This document shows, one piece after another, positions 45,753 through 53,833 of a stretch of DNA of 64,000 bases. The translations under genes were made by a program, and so were the position numbers. Numbering within the stretch: position 1 is the first letter of the stretch; every line of letters starts with the position of its first letter. The stretch is from Idiomarina rhizosphaerae. Lineage in GTDB: Bacteria; Pseudomonadota; Gammaproteobacteria; Enterobacterales; Alteromonadaceae. The stretch spans positions 124,001-188,000 of the forward strand of contig NZ_JAMZDE010000008.1 of the NCBI RefSeq assembly GCF_024159085.1, written 5' to 3'. A model generated the notes under the pieces. The model searched no databases. It worked only from the letters and a program-made list of their open reading frames with translations, and had not been told where the DNA came from.

Positions 45753-46688
45753 CTACAGCCCATAACGTAATTTTAAATCATCGGGATACGGAGTCAGATA
45801 CCATTGCCCTTCTAAGTACTCTTTTGGAAACTCGCGCAAATAATGCCGTATTAACGTTAGAGGAGACATCAGAGGGAGAATGCCATCGTGATACTGCAGA
45901 ATGATATCGCTCAGCTCTTCTCGTCTTTCATGAGCAAGATCCGCTTTAAAATACCCCTGAATATGTTGGAGCACATTGGTGTGGTTCTTGCGGGAGGCCG
46001 GTTTTGATAAAGCATCCATCACATCAATGATATATTGCTCTGCAAAGGCACTGTCGATGCTTTCCTGTTCCCCCAGACGTTTACCCAACTCGCGGTAACG
46101 CTGCTGATTATGGGCTAACAAAAGTAGCTTGCAGCGCTGGTGAAACTGCAAAAGCTGATGTTTGGAAAGTTTCTGTGTCATTTCTTTCCATTGACTAAAC
46201 ACATAAACCCGCATAACAAAGTTTTCACGTAAATGCGGGTCATTGAGCCGACCATCTTCTTCCAAAGGCAAAGCGGGATTCTTTTCTTTTAGACGCGCGG
46301 CAAAAATTCCCATTCCTGCTTTTTGTGCATGCCCGGTTTCCGGATCATATAACTTGACCCGCTCCATACCGCAGCTAGGAGATTTCGCACATAGAATGTA
46401 GCCGCTTAACTGTTCTATTTTCACCTGAACCTTATCGGCAAAGGCTGCTAGCTGTGACGTAACATTTTCACCGGTTTTGGGCACTACCGCCTGTACATCG
46501 TCATGTTGCTCAAGCCGAATAGTCGGTCTTGGCACCGGCATTCCAATACCTACTTCAGGGCAAAAGCGCACCAGTTCAATGTGTCGATTTAATTCATCAA
46601 CGCAGAATGCGGATTTCTTGTGTCCTCCGTCAAACCTGACCTCATCGCCCATTAAACAGGAACTAATACCCACTTTTAATTTTGTCAT
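45753..46688 (-). CDS. rudS: TudS (DUF523) + DUF1722 (YbgA) fusion, RudS-like tRNA 4-thiouridine desulfidase
   Basis: This 311-residue protein has two domains. Residues 1-150 are DUF523, with three conserved cysteines in GISSCLMGDEVRFDGGHK, RFCPEVGIGMPVPRPTIRL and CAKSPSCGMERVKLYD, expected to hold a [4Fe-4S] cluster for thiouracil desulfuration. Residues 160-311 are DUF1722 (YbgA), ending GQWYLTPYPDDLKLRYGL. This fusion is the architecture described for RudS, which removes sulfur from 4-thiouridine in tRNA. s4U at position 8 is the near-UV sensor in bacterial tRNA, so a place ahead of photolyase is sensible. It is the first gene of the ten-gene operon; AGGGG precedes the start. The specific activity is inferred from domains. 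Confidence 0.85.
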   Translation of the reverse strand: MTKLKVGISSCLMGDEVRFDGGHKKSAFCVDELNRHIELVRFCPEVGIGMPVPRPTIRLEQHDDVQAVVPKTGENVTSQLAAFADKVQVKIEQLSGYILCAKSPSCGMERVKLYDPETGHAQKAGMGIFAARLKEKNPALPLEEDGRLNDPHLRENFVMRVYVFSQWKEMTQKLSKHQLLQFHQRCKLLLLAHNQQRYRELGKRLGEQESIDSAFAEQYIIDVMDALSKPASRKNHTNVLQHIQGYFKADLAHERREELSDIILQYHDGILPLMSPLTLIRHYLREFPKEYLEGQWYLTPYPDDLKLRYGL

Positions 46689-46766
46689 TTTAACCCCTGT
46701 TGAATTTCACTGACAATAATGTACGGTATATTGCTAAAAATAGTTTGGCATTTATTCGATAAAAAA

Positions 46767-46794
46767 GATCCAACCAGACCCGCCTCAACGTAAT
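46767..46794 (+). promoter_or_regulatory. Candidate ECF-sigma promoter upstream of the LON-domain gene
   Basis: GATCC (46767-46771) and CGTAAT (46789-46794) are separated by 17 bp, 40 bp ahead of the LON gene. GATCC matches the -35 core (TGATCC) known for ChrR-linked RpoE sigma factors. The same two elements recur before the sigma gene itself, but with 15-bp spacing. It is an inference from two examples. Confidence 0.45.
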
Positions 46795-46833
46795 GTTTCT
46801 TAATTGTTCAAACTACTAGCCAAATGAGGTTAT

Positions 46834-47412
46834 ATGCAGCAGTATCAGCAGTTACCGCTATTTCCGCTTACGTCGCATATAATGCCGGGCGGACGCATGA
46901 AATTGAAGGTGTTCGAGCCCCGCTACACCAGGCTGGTAAAAGAGTGTCTGCAAAATGACAGTGAGTTTGTGGTGGCCATGTTTAACAACGAACATGCAAC
47001 GACATCAAGCGATTACCTTCTTCCTTACGCCACCACCGTAAAGATTATTGATTTTGAGCCAAGAGATGATGGTTTACTCGGTATAACCGTTGAAGGAAAA
47101 AGTCGGGTTCGCATTGACGAGCATTGGTCTGAAAGCGATAAATTAAGGTTTGGGAAAATAGAGTACCTCGAAAACTGGCCTGAACTTTCTCTGGATAACG
47201 CAGCCGATAAACTCAAAACTCGATTACAGGAAGCTTTCGAGACCTACCCGGAACTTTCCGAGTTGTTACCTGATCTCGGCTACGAGAAACTTGATTGGGT
47301 TTGTTCAAGGTGGCTTGAAATACTGCCTCTGGACGTCTATACAAAACAAGAGCTGATAAGATGCGAAAGTTGTCTAAAAGCAAAAGAATATCTGTTAGAC
47401 TTAATTCGTTAA
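46834..47412 (+). CDS. LON substrate-binding-domain protein
   Basis: This 192-residue cytosolic protein has the LON N-terminal (PUA-like) domain: LPLFPLTSHIMPGGRMKLKV, FEPRYTRLVKECLQND, ATTVKIIDFEPRDDGLLGIT and VEGKSRVRI. The C-terminal helical part is as in stand-alone LON-domain proteins; no ATPase or protease domain follows. GAGGT lies before the start. It is divergent from the TudS/DUF1722 gene and 88 bp upstream of the sigma-factor gene, so it could be the first target or a member of the regulatory set. Biochemical role unknown. Confidence 0.85.
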   Translation: MQQYQQLPLFPLTSHIMPGGRMKLKVFEPRYTRLVKECLQNDSEFVVAMFNNEHATTSSDYLLPYATTVKIIDFEPRDDGLLGITVEGKSRVRIDEHWSESDKLRFGKIEYLENWPELSLDNAADKLKTRLQEAFETYPELSELLPDLGYEKLDWVCSRWLEILPLDVYTKQELIRCESCLKAKEYLLDLIR

Positions 47413-47437
47413 TTGAGTAAACATTCTGCCATCTGGG

Positions 47438-47464
47438 TGATCCATTTTCTCAACACCCCGTAAT
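47438..47464 (+). promoter_or_regulatory. Candidate autoregulatory ECF-sigma promoter before the rpoE-like gene
   Basis: TGATCC (47438-47443) matches the -35 of ChrR-associated sigma factors, and CGTAAT (47459-47464) lies 15 bp downstream. It is about 37 bp ahead of the first start codon of the sigma gene and resembles the element at 46767, suggesting the sigma factor activates its own operon. Confidence 0.5.
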
Positions 47465-47500
47465 AGTTAGAACATTGTGTGAAAAGAAGCAGGTCTAATT

Positions 47501-48121
47501 ATGCAAATGGTGTCAGAAAGAACATCGAATCGGGGGTCTATGGCTACCACCCAGACAGACGCTGCCGAGAAAGCAGCGGAACTGCTGGCAAAGATTGCAG
47601 AAAATAGAAATCGCGCTGCCTTTAGTGAACTCTTTAGGTTATTCGCACCCAAACTGCAGTCTTACGCTACAAGACAATTTGGAAATGAACAAACGGCTAT
47701 GGATCTCGTCCAGGAAACCATGACTAACGTCTGGCATAAAGCTCACTTGTTCAAGCCTGACCGTGGCTCTCCTTCCACTTGGATATTTACCATAGCTCGT
47801 AACATCCGCTTCGATTTGCTTCGTAAGAACAAAAAACGTAAAGATGATATTAGTGCAGATGAACTCTGGCCGATTCTTTCAGAGCAGAACGATAGCCTCG
47901 ACGACGGTTACGCATTGGATCACGATGTTCTGATGCAGGAAATTTCTTTCTATTACGCTCAATTGCCCGATGCACAACGGGTTGTTATTGAGAAGATTTA
48001 TATTGAAGGTAAATCTCAGCAGGAAGTCTCTGACGCCCTGGGAGTGCCTTTAGGGACAATTAAGTCCCGAACTCGTCTAGCATTAAAAAAATTGAAAGAG
48101 TTGATAGTCGATGATGATTAA
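47501..48121 (+). CDS. rpoE: ECF sigma factor of the ChrR-controlled (RpoE, ECF11-like) group
   Basis: This 206-residue sigma-70 family protein has only regions 2 and 4. Region 2 spans LFRLFAPKLQSYATRQFGNE to GSPSTWIFTIARNIRFDLLR, with DLVQETMTNVWHKA between; region 4 has EKIYIEGKSQQEVSDALGVP and TIKSRTRLALKKLKELI as the helix-turn-helix. The open frame has three possible ATGs (47501, 47507, 47540); the first has AGGT at suitable distance, the last GGGGG. It overlaps chrR by 11 bp. The pairing with a ChrR-type anti-sigma makes this the singlet-oxygen/photo-oxidative stress sigma factor. Confidence 0.9.
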   Translation: MQMVSERTSNRGSMATTQTDAAEKAAELLAKIAENRNRAAFSELFRLFAPKLQSYATRQFGNEQTAMDLVQETMTNVWHKAHLFKPDRGSPSTWIFTIARNIRFDLLRKNKKRKDDISADELWPILSEQNDSLDDGYALDHDVLMQEISFYYAQLPDAQRVVIEKIYIEGKSQQEVSDALGVPLGTIKSRTRLALKKLKELIVDDD

Positions 48122-48788
48122 ATCACACCCAGGCGAAGGCCTTTTATATCAGTACGCCTCTGGCGATCTTAGCGCGGCAATGACGTTAGTTGTAGGCACA
48201 CACATCGATATGTGTAAAGCGTGTCGTCAAACCGTGTGTGAAATTGAGCAGAAGCTGTGTGAAGAAAATTTGGATACATTGGTTAGTGTTGCCAGTACAA
48301 CAATGAGCAAGTCTCAATGTGACCAAATGCTGGAAGCCATTTTCGCGTCTTCTGCATGTAATAAACAAGCACACCAGCCAAATGAGATACTGTCTCTGGA
48401 AGGTCGTCGCTTTACACTGCCTCGTACCCTGGCTCACAACAGTCATCGCATTGGGGAGTGGTCGAAACTGGTCGGTAAACTCTGGCGCGCACCGTTAACT
48501 CTGGACAATGGGAATCAGACGAACTTGATTTACATGGCGCCAGGAGCAAAACTCCCGGAGCATACGCACAAAGGAAAAGAAGCGACGCTGGTTATTGATG
48601 GTGTTTTTAATGACGAGCAGAGCGAGTACCGGGACGGCGATTTTATTTTGCTAGACCCTAGTCGTACCCATACTCCGGAAACTCAGGATGAAGACTGTTT
48701 AACTCTGGCTACGCTGGATGCGCCCTTACACTTTACTTCTGGTATCAGCCGGTTACTGAATCCCTTTAGCCAGCTCTTCTTTCGTTAG
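48111..48788 (+). CDS. chrR: ChrR-type zinc anti-sigma factor with cupin domain
   Basis: This 225-residue cytosolic anti-sigma factor has N-terminal zinc ligands His6, His31, Cys35 and Cys38 (HPGEGLLYQYASGDL, then GTHIDMCKACRQTVC). These are the same residue numbers as in Rhodobacter ChrR. The C-terminal cupin domain has HTHKGKEATLVIDG and RDGDFILLDPSRTHTPE, which carry the second metal site that senses singlet oxygen or hydroperoxides in that family. An ATG at 48114 is an alternative start that would shift these numbers by one. Overlap of 11 bp with the sigma gene couples their synthesis and keeps sigma inactive without stress. Confidence 0.92.
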   Translation: MMIKSHPGEGLLYQYASGDLSAAMTLVVGTHIDMCKACRQTVCEIEQKLCEENLDTLVSVASTTMSKSQCDQMLEAIFASSACNKQAHQPNEILSLEGRRFTLPRTLAHNSHRIGEWSKLVGKLWRAPLTLDNGNQTNLIYMAPGAKLPEHTHKGKEATLVIDGVFNDEQSEYRDGDFILLDPSRTHTPETQDEDCLTLATLDAPLHFTSGISRLLNPFSQLFFR

Positions 48789-48809
48789 TTCCAAACGCTA
48801 AGTACAAAT

Positions 48810-48840
48810 AAAAAAGAACCCGAGGTTAATCCTCGGGTTC
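48810..48840 (-). terminator. Terminator overlapping the 3' end of ihfA
   Basis: GAACCCGAGG (48816-48825) and CCTCGGGTTC (48831-48840) form a perfect 10-bp stem; the 5-nt loop holds the ihfA stop codon (48826-48828). Reading leftward, the stem is followed by TTTTTTATTTG. It ends the thrS-to-ihfA operon and may also stop the convergent chrR transcript. Confidence 0.92.
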
Positions 48841-49122
48841 TGCGTTTTCAACTCGACTTTTAAACTTCTGACCAGGTTTGAAGGTGACAACCCGACGCGC
48901 TGAAATTGGAATTTCCTCGCCCGTTTTCGGGTTGCGCCCAGGGCGCTGATTTTTAGTTCGCAGTTCAAAATTGCCAAAACCTGACAACTTCACCTGCTCC
49001 CCTTTTTCCAAAGCAACTCTGATTTCTTCAAAAAAATCTTCAACTAACACTTTGGCATCTTGTTTACTAACACCGTATTTGTCGAACAGCACTTCTGCCA
49101 GTTCTGCTTTGGTCAGCGCCAT
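48826..49122 (-). CDS. ihfA: Integration host factor alpha subunit
   Basis: This 98-residue partner of IhfB starts [20 protein letters not shown] and has the beta-arm [20 protein letters not shown] and [19 protein letters not shown]. It binds and bends DNA at IHF sites. The gene starts 3 bp after the pheT stop, the standard pheS-pheT-ihfA order. Confidence 0.96.
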   Translation of the reverse strand: MALTKAELAEVLFDKYGVSKQDAKVLVEDFFEEIRVALEKGEQVKLSGFGNFELRTKNQRPGRNPKTGEEIPISARRVVTFKPGQKFKSRVENAEPED

Positions 49123-49125
49123 AGT

Positions 49126-51513
49126 TTAATCCCTCAATGTTGCATTAAACTCACTCTTTAATGTCTCAATAAATTTAGTCATAAGCTCAGTGACTTCCGC
49201 TTCTTCCAAAGTTTTGTCGCTGTCTTGCAGAGTAACGGATAGAGCCAGGCTTTGTTTACCTTCTGCCACACCATCACCGATGTAAACGTCAAACAAGTTT
49301 AGGTCAACTAACTGTTTTACGCCAACATTTTCCATCGCAGCGATCAGCTCACCCGCCGCAAGGTCTTTATCAACCACAACCGCAAGGTCTCGACGAATAG
49401 AAGGATAACGAGATACCGGCTTAGCTTGCGGTAAAGGTCGCTCAGTCACGGCTGATAACGCCAGTTCAAACACAAAGGTGCGCTGGTTAAGCCCTAAAGC
49501 CTTGTCAAACTTAGGGTGCAGAGCGCCGATATCACCGACTTTTTCAGAGCCGCGGTAAATTGCTGCTGATTGGCCTGGGTGCAGTGCTGGATTTTGCGAT
49601 GCAACAAAACGAAACGCTGCAGCATTGCCTGTTTGAGCCAACAAAGCTTCAACATCACCTTTTACGTCATAAAAATCAACCGCGCGGTCACCTTCCGACC
49701 AGTGCTCTGAGTGCGCTTTACCAGAACGTATGCCACTAATAACCGCTTCCTGACGAACACCGTTTTCAGCTGACTCGTCTGGAATAAAGCGTAAACCCGT
49801 TTCTACGAAAGCCAACACAGACTGCTGACGCTTCTGATTATGAGCAACCGCGCCGACTAATCCCGGCCATAGGCTCACTCGCATAGAAGACATATCAACC
49901 GAAATTGGGTGTGGCAAAGTCAGCGCTGCGGTCTCATCAAACATCAGTGCCTGATGTTTTGGATCAACAAAGCTGTAGGTTATCGCTTCCTGATAACCAC
50001 GGCTGACCATAGCATCCATCAATTGATGGGCGCTAAGCTGGCTTTCTTTACGCTCAGTCATGCGCAGTTGCGCTGCCGGCGGAGCTGCCTGAATTGAGTT
50101 ATAACCGTAAACTCGGGCTACTTCTTCAATTAAGTCTTCTTCAATACTCAAATCAAAACGGTATGACGGAATGCCCACCTGCCACTGTTCACCGTCAAAT
50201 GAAACATTGAAGCCTAAACGCTCAAGAATTTCAGTGACATTGTCATTAGCAATGCTGACACCCAGTACTTTAGCCAACCGGCTGGCTCTTAACGTAATAC
50301 CATCACGCTTAGGTAAGAATGCTTCTGCAACCGCTTCGGTTACCGGTCCTGCTTCACCACCGCAAATCGCCAACAATAATTCTGTCGCTCTTTCCATTGC
50401 CGTACGTTGCAACTGAGGGTCTACGCCGCGCTCATAACGATGTGACGCATCTGTATGTAGACCGTAACGGCGTGCTTTCCCTAAGATGGCATCGGGTGCG
50501 AAGAATGCGCTTTCCAGAAAAATATTTTTGCTGTTTTCTGTTACACCACTGTTTTTACCACCGTAGACACCCGCCATGGCTAGTGCTTTTTTCTCATCAG
50601 CAATAACCAGAGTATCGTCGTCCAGCTCAACTTCTTGCTCATCAAGCAAAGTAAGTTTTTCTTTAGGCTTGGCTAAGCGAACATCAATGTTCCCTTCAAG
50701 TGAATCGAGGTCAAATGCATGCATGGGGTGACCCAGTTCAAGCAACACGTAGTTAGTGACATCAACTACCGGGTCAATGCTACGAATACCGCTGCGTCTT
50801 AATTTTTCTGTCATCCATACCGGCGTTGGGCGAGTTAAATCGACACTTTTAATAACGCGGCCTAAATAACGCGGACACTGCTCAGCAGCAGACAAAGTAA
50901 TGCTTAGCGTATCTTCAATACTGGCCGCTACTTTGTTGCTCTCTGGCACTTTAACATCCATACGATTCAACACACCCACTTCACGGGCGATACCGCGAAT
51001 ACTCAGGCAGTCGCCACGGTTAGGTGTTAAGTCGATATCAATGCTGTTGTCATCAAGTTGCAAGTATTTACGGTAATCTTCGCCTACCGGAGCATCTGCC
51101 GGTAGTTCAATAATACCGTCGTGCTCATCAATAAGACCCAGCTCTTTGAACGAGCACAGCATGCCATTAGACGGTTGCCCGCGAAGCTTCGCTTTCTTAA
51201 TTTTGAAATCACCTGGTAGTACCGCACCAACTTTAGCTACCGCAACTTTAATACCCAGACGGCAGTTAGACGCGCCACAAACAATATCAACCGGCTCACC
51301 GTCGCCAACATCAACTTTGGTCACTTGTAGTTTATCTGCGTCTGGATGAGGGCCGCACTCAATCACTTCACCAACGACGACAGTATGGAATTCATCGGCA
51401 ACCGGCTCAACAGCATCTACTTCAAGACCAGCCATGCTGAGCTGTTCACTCAATTCATGACTGCTGATGTCGGGGTTAACCCATTCCCTTAACCATTGTT
51501 CACTGAATTTCAT
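49126..51513 (-). CDS. pheT: Phenylalanine-tRNA ligase beta subunit
   Basis: This 795-residue subunit has exactly the E. coli length. It starts MKFSEQWLREWVNPDISSHE and has the OB-fold tRNA-binding domain (GEVIECGPHPDADKLQVTKV), the B3/B4 editing domain, the B5 region (LTPNRGDCLSIRGIAREVG earlier, VLLELGHPMHAFD later), the core-like domain and the C-terminal FDX-ACB anticodon-binding domain (SRYPSIRRDLAVVVDKDL). It lies 13 bp after pheS. Confidence 0.96.
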   Translation of the reverse strand: MKFSEQWLREWVNPDISSHELSEQLSMAGLEVDAVEPVADEFHTVVVGEVIECGPHPDADKLQVTKVDVGDGEPVDIVCGASNCRLGIKVAVAKVGAVLPGDFKIKKAKLRGQPSNGMLCSFKELGLIDEHDGIIELPADAPVGEDYRKYLQLDDNSIDIDLTPNRGDCLSIRGIAREVGVLNRMDVKVPESNKVAASIEDTLSITLSAAEQCPRYLGRVIKSVDLTRPTPVWMTEKLRRSGIRSIDPVVDVTNYVLLELGHPMHAFDLDSLEGNIDVRLAKPKEKLTLLDEQEVELDDDTLVIADEKKALAMAGVYGGKNSGVTENSKNIFLESAFFAPDAILGKARRYGLHTDASHRYERGVDPQLQRTAMERATELLLAICGGEAGPVTEAVAEAFLPKRDGITLRASRLAKVLGVSIANDNVTEILERLGFNVSFDGEQWQVGIPSYRFDLSIEEDLIEEVARVYGYNSIQAAPPAAQLRMTERKESQLSAHQLMDAMVSRGYQEAITYSFVDPKHQALMFDETAALTLPHPISVDMSSMRVSLWPGLVGAVAHNQKRQQSVLAFVETGLRFIPDESAENGVRQEAVISGIRSGKAHSEHWSEGDRAVDFYDVKGDVEALLAQTGNAAAFRFVASQNPALHPGQSAAIYRGSEKVGDIGALHPKFDKALGLNQRTFVFELALSAVTERPLPQAKPVSRYPSIRRDLAVVVDKDLAAGELIAAMENVGVKQLVDLNLFDVYIGDGVAEGKQSLALSVTLQDSDKTLEEAEVTELMTKFIETLKSEFNATLRD

Positions 51514-51526
51514 TGCTTACTGCCCG

Positions 51527-52591
<1,065 letters not shown>

Positions 52592-52630
52592 CTAAATCTG
52601 TTTATTCGAACCCCTAAAGGTTTTGAATAA

Positions 52631-52984
52631 TTACAGTGCGCCTTTTGCTTTCTCAACCAAAGCGGCAAAACCGTTTTGATCATGAACAGCGATATCGGCT
52701 AGGATTTTACGATCGATTTCAATAGATGCTTTTTTCAGACCATTGATAAAGCGGCTGTAAGACAGACCGTTTTGACGAGCCGCAGCATTGATACGAACAA
52801 TCCATAATTGACGGAATTGACGTTTCTTGTTGCGACGGTCACGGTATGCGTATTGACCTGCTTTAGTTACTGCCTGGACCGCTACGCGATAAACGCGACT
52901 ACGGGCACCATAATAACCTTTCGCCTGCTTCAGGACTTTTTTGTGACGCGCTCTCGCGATTACACCACGTTTTACTCGTGCCAT
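52631..52984 (-). CDS. rplT: 50S ribosomal protein L20
   Basis: This 117-residue basic protein (E. coli 118) begins [20 protein letters not shown] and contains [17 protein letters not shown] and [20 protein letters not shown]. It is an early 50S assembly protein. In E. coli L20 represses translation of the rpmI-rplT message; whether the RNA pseudoknot needed for that exists here was not checked. It follows rpmI by 13 bp. Confidence 0.97.
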   Translation of the reverse strand: MARVKRGVIARARHKKVLKQAKGYYGARSRVYRVAVQAVTKAGQYAYRDRRNKKRQFRQLWIVRINAAARQNGLSYSRFINGLKKASIEIDRKILADIAVHDQNGFAALVEKAKGAL

Positions 52985-52997
52985 TTGCTATCTCCCC

Positions 52998-53195
52998 TTA
53001 TGCGTACGGTAACATGCGAGCGACTAATTGAACGTCGGCCTCATGGACCATGTTCTTCGCGCGAAGCTGACGCTTACGCTTAGGGCTCTTCTTAGTCAGA
53101 ATGTGACGCAAGTGAGATTGCTTGCACTTAAAACCACCAGAAGCAGTCTTCTTAAAGCGCTTGGAAGCGCCTTTGTTCGATTTCATTTTTGGCAT
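52998..53195 (-). CDS. rpmI: 50S ribosomal protein L35
   Basis: This 65-residue basic protein begins [20 protein letters not shown] and has [20 protein letters not shown]. Length and sequence match E. coli L35 (65). The ATG at 53195 is the family start; a longer frame to 53246 is not supported. It lies between infC and rplT. Confidence 0.97.
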   Translation of the reverse strand: MPKMKSNKGASKRFKKTASGGFKCKQSHLRHILTKKSPKRKRQLRAKNMVHEADVQLVARMLPYA

Positions 53196-53268
53196 GAAAT
53201 TAAACTCCGCATTGTTGATAAAAGTGTGAAAGGGTGAGCCTGACAATCAGACTACTTGTAAACCACGA

Positions 53269-53814
53269 TCACTTCTTGTTGGGTGCCAAGACCATAATCA
53301 TCTGGCGCCCTTCGGCACGTCTTGGGAACGACTCAACAATTGAGATTTCTTCTAAATCGTCTTTAACACGGTTTAGCAATTCAATACCCAACTCTTGGTG
53401 TGCCATTTCCCGGCCACGGAAACGGATAGTGACTTTGGTTTTGTCACCTCCCTCGAGGAAACGACGCAGGTTGCGCAGTTTTACCTGGTAGTCGCCCTCA
53501 TCAGTACCAGGTCGGAACTTAACTTCCTTAACCTGAATCTGTTTCTGTTTTTTCTTCTGCTCTTTCTGTTCTTTACTCTTTTCAAAGAGGAACTTGCCGT
53601 AATCCATCAAGCGGCAGACTGGTGGTTCTGCGTTAGGGCTCATCTCCACCAAATCAACACCAGCTTCCGCTGCTGCATCAAGAGCCTCGTTAATACTGAC
53701 GACACCAGCTTGTTCACCATCGGTTCCGATTAAGCGAACTTCATCAACGCCTGTAATCTGTTCGTTGATACGGTTTTTATCTGCAGCTTTCTGAGTTCTT
53801 TTTCCGCCTTTAAT
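53269..53814 (-). CDS. infC: Translation initiation factor IF-3 (AUU start codon)
   Basis: This 181-residue factor (E. coli 180) keeps the ribosomal subunits apart and checks the start codon. The coding region begins at ATT (53814-53812), with GGAGG 8 bases upstream, giving [20 protein letters not shown] as residues 2-21, aligned with E. coli MKGGKR. The first in-frame ATG is at 53652 and would cut off 54 residues of the N-domain. AUU is the known autoregulatory start of infC, because IF-3 itself rejects it. The C-domain has [20 protein letters not shown] and [13 protein letters not shown]. Confidence 0.96.
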   Translation of the reverse strand: MKGGKRTQKAADKNRINEQITGVDEVRLIGTDGEQAGVVSINEALDAAAEAGVDLVEMSPNAEPPVCRLMDYGKFLFEKSKEQKEQKKKQKQIQVKEVKFRPGTDEGDYQVKLRNLRRFLEGGDKTKVTIRFRGREMAHQELGIELLNRVKDDLEEISIVESFPRRAEGRQMIMVLAPNKK

Positions 53815-53833
53815 GGTTTATTCCTCCAAACAA

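Noticed and set aside
46689-46833. Search for the same ECF element facing the ten-gene operon
   Set aside because: No TGATCC/CGTAAT pair is seen on the minus strand; GGATCT and CGAATA occur but with wrong spacing, so no promoter is claimed.
53269-53652. infC starting at the internal ATG (127 residues)
   Set aside because: It would remove the conserved N-domain; upstream codons back to ATT 53814 align with IF-3 and have a proper ribosome-binding site.
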